Below are positions 24,296 to 33,551 of a DNA stretch of 64,000 nucleotides, in pieces. The stretch lies in NCBI GenBank assembly GCA_036821485.1, contig DAISJM010000001.1, positions 1 to 64,000 on the forward strand, written 5' to 3'. Below the pieces are notes generated by a model. It was not told where the DNA came from. It made no database searches and was given only the letters and a program-made list of their open reading frames with translations. The stretch is from DAISJM01 sp036821485. Lineage in GTDB: Bacteria; Verrucomicrobiota; Kiritimatiellia; CAIQIC01; JAGNIJ01. The position numbers and the translations under genes are program-made. How positions within the stretch are numbered: the stretch's first letter is position 1; each line of letters opens with the position of its first letter.

Positions 24296-25603
24296 GTGGC
24301 TGACCCGATGAATAACTACATCCTGGATACCAACGTCCTCCTTCACGATCCCAACGCCATATTCAAGTTCGAAGAACACTCCGTCATCATCCCCATCCGG
24401 GTGATCGAGGAAATCGATCACTTCAAGCGTGACCTGAGCGAGTTGGGGCGCAGCGCGCGGACGGTCTCGCGCATGCTCGATGATCTGCGCAAACGCGGCA
24501 AGCTGTCGGATGGTGTGCGTCTCGACAGCGGGGGCGAGATCCGGATTGCGTTCAACGGTGAACTGCAGGGACACGGCAGCAAGGATCCCGCGGATTTCCA
24601 GATTCTCCAGATGGCGATGAAGCTGCGGAAGCAGAACCCGGATGTTCCCTGCATCGTGGTCAGCAAGGATGTGAATCTTCGCCTGAAGGCGGACGCGATG
24701 GGTCTCGATGCGGAGACCTACGACAACGATCACGTCGACATCAACGAGCTCTACACCGGGCACTCCGAGTTGATGGTGCCGGAGGAGCAGCTCCAGAAGT
24801 TCATCTCCGAAGGCCGCCTGCCGATGGAGTTCGACAACAAATCGCCCAACGAGTTTGTCGTGCTCAAATCGGAGGTGGAACCTTCGCATTCGGGACTCGG
24901 ACGTTACGACGCGGAGCAGAAAGCGGTGGTGTCCCTGATCCGCTCGCCGGAGGAAATCCGGCCGGTGGTGCCGCGGAATAAGGAACAGCATTTTGCGATG
25001 GATGCGCTGCTGGACGACCGCATCAAAGTGGTCACGATCATCGGCAAGGCGGGCACCGGAAAGACCCTGCTGGCGATTGCAGCCGGGCTGTATAAAACCC
25101 TGTGGGACAAGGTGTACCGCAAGATGCTGGTCTGCCGGCCGACTTTCCCGATGGGCAAGGATATCGGCTTCCTGCCGGGCACGGTTGAGGAGAAACTCAA
25201 TCCGTGGATGCAGCCCGTCTATGACGCGCTCGATCTGTTGGCGAATGGGCGGCGGGATCACTCCGCGCGGAACCGCGATGCGCTGGAGGAAAGCGATCGC
25301 ATTGGCGTGGAGCCGCTGACGTACATCCGCGGCCGCAGCATTCCGAACCAGTACATCGTGGTGGACGAGGCGCAAAACCTGACGCCGCTGGAAGTGAAGA
25401 CGGTGATCACGCGCGTCGGTCACAACACGAAGATCATCCTGACGGGCGACATTTACCAGATCGACAATCCGTACGTGGACAGTATGTCGAACGGGCTGTC
25501 GGTCGTTGTCGAGCGATTCCGCTCGTACCCGCTGGCGGCGCACATTCACCTGTCAAAAGGCGTGCGCTCCGAGGTCGCGGAGTTGGCGGCGAACCTGCTG
25601 TAG
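24296..25603 (+). CDS. PIN-PhoH ATPase/ribonuclease (PhoH2/YlaK-like)
   Basis: A 435-residue fusion of a PIN nuclease domain (about 5-150, with NYILDTNVLLHD and VIEEIDHFK acid residues) and a PhoH ATPase (about 220-435). The ATPase has Walker A IIGKAGTGKT, Walker B IVVDEAQNLT and the ILTGDIYQID motif. Studied PhoH2 proteins act as sequence-selective RNA helicase/ribonucleases; a role in RNA turnover is therefore likely. The start is a GTG at 24296 after AAGGAG; an ATG four codons in is also possible. It converges with the D-Ala-D-Ala carboxypeptidase gene. Confidence 0.9.
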   Translation: MADPMNNYILDTNVLLHDPNAIFKFEEHSVIIPIRVIEEIDHFKRDLSELGRSARTVSRMLDDLRKRGKLSDGVRLDSGGEIRIAFNGELQGHGSKDPADFQILQMAMKLRKQNPDVPCIVVSKDVNLRLKADAMGLDAETYDNDHVDINELYTGHSELMVPEEQLQKFISEGRLPMEFDNKSPNEFVVLKSEVEPSHSGLGRYDAEQKAVVSLIRSPEEIRPVVPRNKEQHFAMDALLDDRIKVVTIIGKAGTGKTLLAIAAGLYKTLWDKVYRKMLVCRPTFPMGKDIGFLPGTVEEKLNPWMQPVYDALDLLANGRRDHSARNRDALEESDRIGVEPLTYIRGRSIPNQYIVVDEAQNLTPLEVKTVITRVGHNTKIILTGDIYQIDNPYVDSMSNGLSVVVERFRSYPLAAHIHLSKGVRSEVAELAANLL

Positions 25604-25609
25604 TTTCGG

Positions 25610-26521
25610 CTACGGCGAAGGGCGGACGGGGCCGACCTGGCCGGCCGGCAGGGCTGTGCCTTTGGGTACTGCCTTCGTGCGCTTCCCGAGTTCAAGGAAT
25701 CCCTTCGACAGCAGTTCCGCGGCTTTGGCGTTACGCACCTTGCGGTCGACGCTGCCGATGATGACGGCGATCACGCGCTGGCCTTTGCGCTGGGCGGTTA
25801 CAGCCATTGAGTAACCCGCCTTCGAGAAGAATCCGGTCTTGAACCCGTCGCATCCCTCGAAGGAAGACAGCAGCGGGTTGTGATTGCGCATGATGAAGGT
25901 GTCGTTCCGGAAGCCGCGCTCGACGGTGGACGTATAGCGCAGGGTGTCCTTGTGCTTGAGCAGTTCACGGCACAGGGTGGCGATGTCGCGCGGCGTGCAG
26001 ATGTCGGGCTCCTGACCTGCACCGGGAGGCAGGCCGTGGCAGGAGTGGATCGACGAGGAATTCATGCCGATGGCCTTCGCGCGTTCGGCCATCATCTCCA
26101 CGAAACCTTCCTTGGTGCCGGCGACCTGGATGGCGAGAGCGACGGCCGCATCGTTGCCGGACTGCACCATGAGGGCGTAGAGCAGATCATCGACGGAGAA
26201 AACCTCCTTCTCCTTCAGGTAAACTTGCGAGCCGCCCATGGTAGAGGCTTCCGCGGTGATGGTCACCATGTCGTTGAGGCCCACGGCGCCCGCGTCGATT
26301 TGTTCAAGGATGACGAGGAGGTCGAGGAGCTTGATGACGCTCGCGGGATAGCCCTGTTCATCGGCGTGGTCTTCAAACAGGACATCGCCGGTGGCGGCGT
26401 CGATGACGATGGCGCCGAGATAGGGATCGGCAGAGCGGCCGGGTAATCCCTGCGCAAGCGAGGGGCTCGCAAGGCAAAGCAGGGTGGCGGTCAGGCAGGC
26501 GAGGAAATATTTCATATTCAT
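25610..26521 (-). CDS. D-alanyl-D-alanine carboxypeptidase (peptidase S11, DacA-like)
   Basis: A 303-residue exported penicillin-binding protein with a signal peptide cleaved near SLAQ. All three active-site motifs are present: SxxK as SVIK (61-64), SxN as SGN (near 122), and KTG in GFKTGFFSKAGY (near 235). It removes terminal D-Ala from peptidoglycan stem peptides in the periplasm. The beta-rich C-terminal domain and amphipathic anchor of classical PBP5 are missing, so it should be soluble. It lies 45 bases downstream of an alanine/sodium symporter gene on the same strand, which would let released D-Ala be recovered. Confidence 0.9.
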   Translation of the reverse strand: MNMKYFLACLTATLLCLASPSLAQGLPGRSADPYLGAIVIDAATGDVLFEDHADEQGYPASVIKLLDLLVILEQIDAGAVGLNDMVTITAEASTMGGSQVYLKEKEVFSVDDLLYALMVQSGNDAAVALAIQVAGTKEGFVEMMAERAKAIGMNSSSIHSCHGLPPGAGQEPDICTPRDIATLCRELLKHKDTLRYTSTVERGFRNDTFIMRNHNPLLSSFEGCDGFKTGFFSKAGYSMAVTAQRKGQRVIAVIIGSVDRKVRNAKAAELLSKGFLELGKRTKAVPKGTALPAGQVGPVRPSP

Positions 26522-26566
26522 GGGGTGTTCCTTGTCATGCAGTGTGTGTCGCCTGTGGGCGCAGAT

Positions 26567-27907
26567 TCAATCCTTCAATTCCCAAAGATGCTGCCGGGTT
26601 TCAGCGACGAGTATGGGGCTCAACAGAAGCAGCGAAATCAGGTTGGGGATGGCCATCAGTGCATTGGCGACGTCGGCGAAATCCCAGACCAGCTGAAGGG
26701 GCACGACCGAACCGACGAGGACGGCGGCGACCCAGAGCCAGCGATACGAGCGGATGGCGCCGCTTCCGAAGAGGTATTCGACAGCCTTCTCGCCGTAGTA
26801 GGACCAGCCGAGGATGGTCGAGAACACAAAGGTCAACAGGCCGAAGAAGAGCACAATGGGCCCGACGTCATGAAGGTCGGCGAAGGCAGCCTTGGTCAGG
26901 GCTGCCTTGCTCAGACCTTCCTGCCAGTGACCGGAGCTGACGAGAACAAGGCCGGTCAGCGCACAGATGACGACGGTATCCCAGAACGTGCCGGTGGCCG
27001 AAACAAGCGCCTGCCGGACGGGAGTTTTCGTTTGTGCGGCGGCCGCGACAATGGGCGCGCTGCCCATGCCGGACTCGTTGGAGAACAGGCCGCGCGCGAC
27101 GCCGTAACGGATGGCCTGCTTCAGACCGGCGCCGAGGAATCCGCCGACCGCGGCCTGGCCGGTGAATGCCGTGGTGAAAATGGTGGAGAACGTCGAAGGC
27201 AGCGCGCGCCAGTTCATCACGAGGATCGCCACACAGCCGAGCACGTAGATGCCTGCCATGAAGGGCACGAGAAACTCGCAGAAGCGGGCGATGGAGCGGA
27301 TGCCGCCGAGGATGACGGCGGCGGTCATGGCCGACATGGCCAGGCCGAGGCCCCACTGGAAGTAGACGGCCGGCACAGTGGGAAATGTTTCGCACACCAG
27401 CGAGACGACCGCATTGGCCTGCACGGTGTTGCCGATGCCGAACGCGGCGATGGCGGTCATCACGGCGAAGAAGATTGCCAGCGGCTTGTTCTTCAGGCCG
27501 CGTTCGAGGACGTACATGGGGCCGCCCGCCATCGTGCCCGACGGCGTGGTGATGCGGTACTTCACGGAGAGCAGTGCCTCGGCATACTTGGTGGCGATGC
27601 CGAAGACGCCGGTCAGCCACATCCAAAGCACGGCGCCGGGGCCGCCAAGGGAGATGGCCGTCGCCACGCCGATGATATTGCCGGTGCCGATGGTGGCCGC
27701 GAGCGCGGTGGTCAGCGCGCCGAAGTGGCTGACGTCGCCTTCACCCTCGCGGGTGCGTTGAAACGAGAGCCGGATGGCGTGACCGATATAGCGCTGGATG
27801 AATCTCAGGCGGAAGGTCAGGAAGAGGTGTGTGCCTACCAGCAGGATGAGCATGGGCGGACCCCAGGCCCAACCGTTGGCGACTTCGAGCAGTTTGGATA
27901 TCGTCAT
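26567..27907 (-). CDS. Alanine/glycine:cation symporter (AGCS family)
   Basis: A 446-residue inner-membrane symporter that imports alanine or glycine with sodium. It shows the AGCS pattern: NGWAWGPPMLILLVGTHLFLTFRL at the start, ALAATIGTGNIIGVATA, FGIATKYAEALLSVKYR, GPMYVLERG, and FSNESGMGSAPIVAAAAQT, with about 10-11 transmembrane segments. The start at 27907 was preferred over an in-frame ATG 54 bases upstream because the family begins close to this point; ribosome-binding signals are weak for both. It probably forms a unit with the downstream carboxypeptidase gene. Confidence 0.9.
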   Translation of the reverse strand: MTISKLLEVANGWAWGPPMLILLVGTHLFLTFRLRFIQRYIGHAIRLSFQRTREGEGDVSHFGALTTALAATIGTGNIIGVATAISLGGPGAVLWMWLTGVFGIATKYAEALLSVKYRITTPSGTMAGGPMYVLERGLKNKPLAIFFAVMTAIAAFGIGNTVQANAVVSLVCETFPTVPAVYFQWGLGLAMSAMTAAVILGGIRSIARFCEFLVPFMAGIYVLGCVAILVMNWRALPSTFSTIFTTAFTGQAAVGGFLGAGLKQAIRYGVARGLFSNESGMGSAPIVAAAAQTKTPVRQALVSATGTFWDTVVICALTGLVLVSSGHWQEGLSKAALTKAAFADLHDVGPIVLFFGLLTFVFSTILGWSYYGEKAVEYLFGSGAIRSYRWLWVAAVLVGSVVPLQLVWDFADVANALMAIPNLISLLLLSPILVAETRQHLWELKD

Positions 27908-28065
27908 CGTTTTGCTTTCGCGTTCAGCCGGTTGTTTCCGTGTGGCTGCTACGAATGCCAATCCGGGGCGTGTGTGTCAACATCGCGGGGGCCGTATTGT
28001 GCGATTTACACTCGCACCGCGGCGCTCAGCCGCGATAATACCCGCGATAACTCAAGGGGGGCATC

Positions 28066-29166
28066 ATGTCGCAGAAGATCGAACGCATCGGGATTCTCAC
28101 GGGTGGGGGTGATTGCCCCGGCCTGAATGCGGTTATTCGCGGGGTCGCGAAGACAGCGATGAATGATTACGGCGCGGCCGTGGTTGGCATCGAGGATGGC
28201 TTTGAAGGCTTGGTGGAAGGCCGCATGCATGAGATCGAGAATGCCGAAGTATCCGGCATTCTCAATCAAGGCGGCACTATTCTTGGGACGTCGAACAAGG
28301 GCGATCCTTGGCACTACCCGGAGGAAGGTGCGATGGGGGCGGTGCAGATCATCGACGCCTCGCACCGGGCGATGAAGAATTTCAAGCGCTGGGGACTCGA
28401 CGCGCTGATCGCCGTGGGCGGCGATGGGACGATGAACATCTGCCGCAAGTTCATGGACCTGGGGCTCAACATTGTCGGCGTGCCCAAGACGATCGACAAC
28501 GATCTCTCCGCGACGGATGTGACGTTCGGGCATGACACGGCGGTGTCGGTGGCGACCGAAGCGATCGATCGTCTTCACACAACGGCTTCGTCGCACCACC
28601 GCGTGATGATCATCGAGGTGATGGGCCGGTACGCAGGTTGGATCGCGTTGTCGGCCGGGCTGGCCGGTGGCGCAGACATCATCCTGATTCCCGAGATTCC
28701 ATTCCGATGGGAGTCGGTGTTCCACAAGGTGGTGGAGCGGAGCACGCGCGGCAAGCGGTTCAGTATTGTGTGCGTGGCCGAGGGTGCGAAATGCCCCGAC
28801 ATCGGCGAAGTGGTGAAGGACTACGATGAGCGGCGGACAGATGCCAAGCAACTGGGCGGTGTGGGAGAACTCGTATCGCGGAAGATCAGCGAAGGCACGC
28901 GTGTGGAAACGCGGGTCACGGTGTTGGGTCATCTCCAGCGTGGCGGCGCACCCACCGCATACGACCGGATCCTGGCCACACGGTTTGGCGTCAGCGCGTG
29001 CAAGCTGGCGGCGGGTGGGACGTTCGGCGTGATGGTGGCGCTGCGGGGCACGGAAATCGTGCCGGTGCCAATTCAGGACGCCATCGCGCAACTCAAGACC
29101 GTGCCGAAAGATCACTCTATGGTGCTCGCGGCCAAAGCCGTCGGCACGAGCTTCGGGGACGAGTGA
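28066..29166 (+). CDS. pfkA: 6-phosphofructokinase, group III
   Basis: A 366-residue phosphofructokinase of glycolysis. The phosphoryl-donor region is GGDGT (118-122) and the substrate loop is PKTIDND (140-146), with the MGRYAGW and LGHLQRGGAP motifs following. In E. coli numbering the residues at 104 and 124 are Gly and Lys. Gly104 is linked to ATP use, while Lys124 is common to pyrophosphate-using and group III enzymes, so an ATP-dependent group III enzyme is likely but not certain. A purine-rich ribosome-binding site (AAGGGGGG) precedes the ATG. Two CGCGATAA copies 12 bases apart (28031-28038, 28043-28050) lie upstream. Confidence 0.92.
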   Translation: MSQKIERIGILTGGGDCPGLNAVIRGVAKTAMNDYGAAVVGIEDGFEGLVEGRMHEIENAEVSGILNQGGTILGTSNKGDPWHYPEEGAMGAVQIIDASHRAMKNFKRWGLDALIAVGGDGTMNICRKFMDLGLNIVGVPKTIDNDLSATDVTFGHDTAVSVATEAIDRLHTTASSHHRVMIIEVMGRYAGWIALSAGLAGGADIILIPEIPFRWESVFHKVVERSTRGKRFSIVCVAEGAKCPDIGEVVKDYDERRTDAKQLGGVGELVSRKISEGTRVETRVTVLGHLQRGGAPTAYDRILATRFGVSACKLAAGGTFGVMVALRGTEIVPVPIQDAIAQLKTVPKDHSMVLAAKAVGTSFGDE

Positions 29167-29179
29167 GAGGACGCAGAGT

Positions 29180-29207
29180 CCAGAATTCAGAACCCAGAAT
29201 TCAGAAC
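29180..29207. repeat. Two perfect tandem copies of a 14-bp unit
   Basis: CCAGAATTCAGAAC occurs twice in a row between the convergent phosphofructokinase and beta-helix genes. It adds no clear hairpin or T run. Confidence 0.6.
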
Positions 29208-29213
29208 TTCCCC

Positions 29214-32200
29214 TTACTCCAACCTGATGCTGTAGTAGTAAGGACCTTGAGCCGTCGCGGTTGCGTCCGTGTATACGTTCATGGGCGGCACCGCGGACAG
29301 GCCGGATTCCAGCACGCTGAACCCGTTCACCAAGTTGGTTGCGCGAAGCAGCGAGTACTGTTTCCCGCCGACGCTTGACCAGCGGATGACAATGCCTTGC
29401 CCGTTCCAGTTCGTGGAATTTCCGGCGTCGACGTCGAACACGGAAACTTCGTTGGTCGGGCTGGTGCCTGCGCGCACTTCGAAAGCATCGCCCATGCCGT
29501 CGTTATCCGAATCGGTCGCGGACGGATTGGATCCATACAGCAGGAATTCGTCGGCATCGACCAGCGAGTCGCCGTCGGAATCCATGGTCTGCGGGTCGTA
29601 CTCGACCGCACCGATGTCGTACCGCGGCAGGTTGTCGAAGTTGCCGTCGATCGGGCGGACGGTGCCGCGCTGATCGAAGCTAGGCACGCTATTGCTGCTG
29701 CCCTGATCGATGACGGGGCTGCCGTAGCGCGGGACGCAGGTCAGCGTGGTGCCGCCGTAGTTGCCGAGGCCGGTGAGCAAGGGGTCGGAGCCGATGATGA
29801 CGCCGTTGGTCTCGCCGATGATCGCGCAGTCGGCGATGCTCCCGAGCAGGTTGCGTCCGGTTGCGTTGAACGTACCGCGGAAATCGGGGCCCACGGTGGA
29901 AGAGGTGTTACGGGCGATGATCGTGTTGTCGGCGTTGACCACGGGCGCACCGTTCTCAAGATAGATGCCGCCGCCCTCGCCGGCATAGGGCCCGCCGAGG
30001 GAGCCGCTGCCCATCGGGGCCTTGTTGTAGGCAAGCGTGCAGGAGCGCAGGGTCACGAGTCCCTTCGTGTAGATGCCGCCGCCGTAGCCGTTGCCGCCGG
30101 TGTAGCCGCCTGAACCGCCTTCAGCGCTGTTGGTGGCGAGCGTGGTGCTGATGAGGGTCAGCGTTCCGCCGTTGTTGTAGATCGCGCCGCCATAGCCGGA
30201 GCCGGACTCGCGGCCATTGTAGTTGCCGCTGCCATAAGCGCGGTTGCCGATGAGCGCGCTGTCGGTGATGACCATCACCGATCCGTTCGCGCAGTAGATG
30301 CCGGCGCCGATGCCTGTTCCGGCCGAAGGTGTGCCGCTGCCGGTGGCCCTGTTCCACGAGATGGTGCAGCGTTCCAGGGTCGCTGTGCCGGTGTTGTAGA
30401 TGCCGCCGCCGTAGCCGGTCATGAGGTTGGCCTCGTTGCTGACGACCGAGCTGTCCTTCAGGACAAGCGTGCCCTGGTTGTAGATGCCGCCGCCCGTGTT
30501 CTTGTAGCCATTCAAGATCGTCACATTGCGGAGGTCGAGCAGGCAGCCCGTGCTCACGTTCAACGCACGCACCTGGTTTTCGATCGGGTAAGCGGATTTT
30601 CCGGTGAGCCGTACGCCGCCGAGGCCGCGGATGGACAGCGATTTATTGACGATGGTCTCGCCCATGTAGATGCCGTTGCTCACGAGGATGGTCTCGTTCG
30701 CCGAGGCCGCATCGATCGCGGCCTGCAGGTTTGTCGCGGCCATGCTCCAGTTCGTGTAGGGGTGGATGTTTCCGCCGCCCGAGGCGACGTAACGCGCGTT
30801 GAACAGCGCTTCTGAGGACAGCAGGACGGCGTCATCCCACTTGAACGCGCCGCCGGTGCCCGGTGTTCCGCTGAAGGCGAGTACGACACGCACGACCTTG
30901 GTGTCCGGCGGGGAGATGCCGGTGATAGAGAACTGCGTCCACGCGGCGGATCCGGTCAGGAAGCGTTGGGTGACGACCAGCGGCGTAAGGTTGTCCGCCA
31001 GGAATTCGATCTTCATTTCGAGCGTCAGAGCACCGGAGAAATCGGTATCGCGGAAGCCCCACGCGGAGAAGGTGTAGTTCGAAGTGCCCAGCGCGGCGAC
31101 ATCCTGCCAGACGAGGCCGCCGTCGGTCCAGCCGTACAGGGCGAGGCCGTTGGTGCCGCTGCGCGCGGCCCAGGGCTCGAGACGTGCGTCGTCGATGAAC
31201 GACCACGCGCTGGGCGTTTCAAACGTGCCGTTGATGAGCAGGTTGGGGGTGGTCGTGCCGACGGATGCCTCGTACACGCCGATGTCGGCGCGTGCGACGG
31301 AATCGTTGTCGCCGTCGAGCGGTCGGGTTGCGCCGTCGAGATCGAGGGCCGGCGACGAGGCGTTATCACCGCGATCGATGCAGGGCGAATCGGCGAGCAG
31401 GTGCGCATTGCCGGCGGCGATATCTGTCAGCCGCGGATCGGCGGCGATATTGCCGGGGCCGTTGGTGCCGGGCGTGGTGCAGCAGTAAGTCATGGTGACG
31501 CTGCTGTAGGCGTACCAGTTGTCGGGTCCATGGCCGCCGGACGAGTTGCCGTGGATGATGGTGTTTCGGATCGCGGGTCCGTAGGAGGCGTAGAGGCCGC
31601 CACCCCCGTAGTTGTCGGCGCCGACGCCGGAATAGGAGCGGTTGCCGGCGATCGTGCAACTGCGGATTTCGGAGCTGCCGTAGGCGTAGACGCCCGCGCC
31701 GAATGCGTCGGCGTACATGTAGATGCCGGTCGTGACGTTGTTCGCCACGAGGCAGTTCTCCAGGATGCCGCCGTTACCAAGGTAAGCGCCGCCGCCCGCC
31801 GCCCAACTGTCGCCCCGGGAAGACATATTGCCGCTGACGCCGAGGTTGTCCTTGATGATGCACCGGCTGACCGTTGCGCTCGCGCAGTAGACGCCGGCCC
31901 CGATGCTGCCGCCGGGATACATGCTGCTCTGGGCCTTGGTGATGTTGTTCGAGATGCGGCAGGATTCGACGCGCGCGCCGTTGACCGCCATGATGCCGCC
32001 GCCGTTGCCGCCGCGTCCGTAATAGAACCACTGGATGCCGCCCTCGGCGCTGTTGCGCGTGATGTCGCAGTTCGTGACGACGACGTTGCCGATGCAGAAG
32101 ATGCCGCCGCCGCTGCTTTCGCCGCCGATGGCGGTGTTGGCTGACACGAGGCAATTCTCGATGCGGCCGGTGACGGCGCAGTAGATGCCGGCGCCACGCG

Positions 32201-33161
32201 CGTAACCGTAGCCGCCGTTGGGCGCCGCGCCGGTTGCCGTGTTGTTGACGATGCTGCAATCGCGAATCGTGCCGCCGTTCACAAAATAGACGCCGCCGCC
32301 GTAGTTATTGCTGTCGACCATCATCGAACGGCAGTTGGTGATCGTAAGGCCCTGGATCACTGCGCCGGGATCGGTGACGTAGAACGCGCGGTAGAGATTC
32401 TGGCCGCTGACGGTGCTGTTGGTGCGGCCATTCACACTGCGGATCAGCATGGGCCGCTCCACCTCGATCTGGGACAGAATGTTGAATTGGCCGTCACCGA
32501 CGAGGACGGTGTCGCCCGTGTTCGCCGCCTTGACCGCAGCAAGAATGGAGCGGGACGCATTTTGCAGGTTGGTGTAGGGATAGACCATCGCGCCGGTCGG
32601 CGAGCAGTAGTGAGTGTCCATGCCGGGGTTGTAGGGTGTGGAGATCAGCTCGGCGTCATCCCACTTGTAGGCGCCTCCGGAGCCGGGGGCGCCGCTGAAG
32701 GTGAGTGTGCAGCGCACCTTGGAGGTCTTCGGCGGGTTGGGCGCGGAGAGGACGTAGGTGTCCCATTGGTTGGTGCCGCGGACGACGCATTGCAGAAAAT
32801 CAATGACACCATAGTTGGCGTCCAGGAACTCCAGTTGCACCTGCACGTAGTAGTTATAGAAACTGAAGTCGAGATCGCGCCAGCCTCTGACCGTGAGCGT
32901 GTAGTTCGATATGCCGCCGACTTCGATGTCTTGATACGCGCCGCCGCCGGAGGTCCAGCCGTAGAACGCGAGGCCGTTGGAGCCGGAGCGTGCTGCCCAG
33001 GGTTCAATGTAGGCATTGTCGTAGCGCGTCCACCCGGGGGTTGAGGAGCCAGCGCCGATCTCGAAGCCGGGGTTTGATAGCAGGTTGGCGTGGGCCGAAG
33101 GACACAGTGCAAAGATCGCACACGCGGCGACCGCAAGAAGGAGCAGGTTGAACCGGTACAT
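29214..33161 (-). CDS. Very large exported right-handed beta-helix protein with duplicated carbohydrate-binding-like modules
   Basis: A 1315-residue exported protein (signal peptide ending SAHA). Layout: a lectin-like beta-sandwich at about 25-170 (NLLSNPGFE... EPWAARSGSNGLAFYGW), a parallel beta-helix at about 190-640 rich in GGGIY/GAGVYC turns, a second copy of the sandwich at about 645-780 (EPWAARSGTNGLALYGW), a second beta-helix to about 1190, two Asp-rich calcium-type repeats (DSDGDSLVDADE, DSDNDGMGDAFE), and an Ig-like C-terminal domain ending YYSIRLE. No polysaccharide-lyase catalytic motif is evident; it may be an adhesin or glycan-binding protein. The ATG at 33161 has GGAGGT six bases upstream. 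A LacI-type operator lies 26 bases before it. Confidence 0.85.
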   Translation of the reverse strand: MYRFNLLLLAVAACAIFALCPSAHANLLSNPGFEIGAGSSTPGWTRYDNAYIEPWAARSGSNGLAFYGWTSGGGAYQDIEVGGISNYTLTVRGWRDLDFSFYNYYVQVQLEFLDANYGVIDFLQCVVRGTNQWDTYVLSAPNPPKTSKVRCTLTFSGAPGSGGAYKWDDAELISTPYNPGMDTHYCSPTGAMVYPYTNLQNASRSILAAVKAANTGDTVLVGDGQFNILSQIEVERPMLIRSVNGRTNSTVSGQNLYRAFYVTDPGAVIQGLTITNCRSMMVDSNNYGGGVYFVNGGTIRDCSIVNNTATGAAPNGGYGYARGAGIYCAVTGRIENCLVSANTAIGGESSGGGIFCIGNVVVTNCDITRNSAEGGIQWFYYGRGGNGGGIMAVNGARVESCRISNNITKAQSSMYPGGSIGAGVYCASATVSRCIIKDNLGVSGNMSSRGDSWAAGGGAYLGNGGILENCLVANNVTTGIYMYADAFGAGVYAYGSSEIRSCTIAGNRSYSGVGADNYGGGGLYASYGPAIRNTIIHGNSSGGHGPDNWYAYSSVTMTYCCTTPGTNGPGNIAADPRLTDIAAGNAHLLADSPCIDRGDNASSPALDLDGATRPLDGDNDSVARADIGVYEASVGTTTPNLLINGTFETPSAWSFIDDARLEPWAARSGTNGLALYGWTDGGLVWQDVAALGTSNYTFSAWGFRDTDFSGALTLEMKIEFLADNLTPLVVTQRFLTGSAAWTQFSITGISPPDTKVVRVVLAFSGTPGTGGAFKWDDAVLLSSEALFNARYVASGGGNIHPYTNWSMAATNLQAAIDAASANETILVSNGIYMGETIVNKSLSIRGLGGVRLTGKSAYPIENQVRALNVSTGCLLDLRNVTILNGYKNTGGGIYNQGTLVLKDSSVVSNEANLMTGYGGGIYNTGTATLERCTISWNRATGSGTPSAGTGIGAGIYCANGSVMVITDSALIGNRAYGSGNYNGRESGSGYGGAIYNNGGTLTLISTTLATNSAEGGSGGYTGGNGYGGGIYTKGLVTLRSCTLAYNKAPMGSGSLGGPYAGEGGGIYLENGAPVVNADNTIIARNTSSTVGPDFRGTFNATGRNLLGSIADCAIIGETNGVIIGSDPLLTGLGNYGGTTLTCVPRYGSPVIDQGSSNSVPSFDQRGTVRPIDGNFDNLPRYDIGAVEYDPQTMDSDGDSLVDADEFLLYGSNPSATDSDNDGMGDAFEVRAGTSPTNEVSVFDVDAGNSTNWNGQGIVIRWSSVGGKQYSLLRATNLVNGFSVLESGLSAVPPMNVYTDATATAQGPYYYSIRLE

Positions 33162-33186
33162 CACAGGACCTCCACTGGAACATCAC

Positions 33187-33200
33187 TGAGAGCGCTCTCA
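33187..33200. promoter_or_regulatory. LacI-family type operator
   Basis: TGAGAGCGCTCTCA is a perfect 14-bp palindrome with the central CG of LacI/GalR-family operators (compare TGAAAGCGCTTTCA and TGGGAGCGCTCCCA). It lies 26 bases before the beta-helix gene start and directly downstream of the predicted transcription start of that gene, a position suited to repression. No LacI-family regulator gene is in the window. Confidence 0.7.
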
Positions 33201-33207
33201 ATCGTGC

Positions 33208-33236
33208 ATTAGGACATAGTTTTGTGTTGGGGGCAA
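33208..33236 (-). promoter_or_regulatory. Candidate promoter of the giant beta-helix gene
   Basis: Minus-strand TTGCCC (33236-33231), 17 bases, then CCTAAT (33213-33208). The predicted start near 33201 falls at the edge of the palindromic operator. Confidence 0.4.
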
Positions 33237-33444
33237 GGGAAAAAGCGGTCGATTTTTGGCGAGATCTTCCCGAAAAGTGCTGGTCGGTCAGGCCTGGTGT
33301 CCAAGTCCAAAGACGAGATTCTTCTGCCGCTTGCGCGTCATCAGAAAGACGTATTCCTTGGGGTTCTCCTCATCTTCCTTCGTTGCGGTGAGCAACGCGA
33401 GGCATCCCCGCTCCGTTTCCGTGCAAACGCTGAACTCTGGCGAG

Positions 33445-33473
33445 TTGCTCACTATTCACGCATTCTGTCTTAT
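33445..33473 (+). promoter_or_regulatory. Candidate promoter of the LamG/FG-GAP gene
   Basis: TTGCTC (33445-33450), 17 bases, then TCTTAT (33468-33473). The -35 box matches consensus weakly. Confidence 0.3.
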
Positions 33474-33551
33474 CCGGTATGTTTGAGTCCGTGGTGCGGC
33501 ATCGATCAAGATGTCGACCTTCATCGCGCAGCGTGGGTAGGGAGGTCGCCC

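Larger units (their letters stand above)
33162..33551. other. Divergent intergenic region between two giant exported-protein genes
   Basis: This 390-base stretch holds promoter candidates for both flanking genes and a perfect 14-bp palindrome (33187-33200). The plus-strand frame stays open through much of it, upstream of the chosen start at 33552, but that part lacks a signal peptide and its sequence is not protein-like. No other gene is seen. Confidence 0.6.

Noticed and set aside
24206..25549. A 447-residue minus-strand reading frame
   Set aside because: Antisense to PIN-PhoH; rich in His, Arg and Val without any family pattern.
26525..28126. A 533-residue plus-strand reading frame
   Set aside because: Antisense to the alanine symporter and out of frame with phosphofructokinase; low-complexity shadow.
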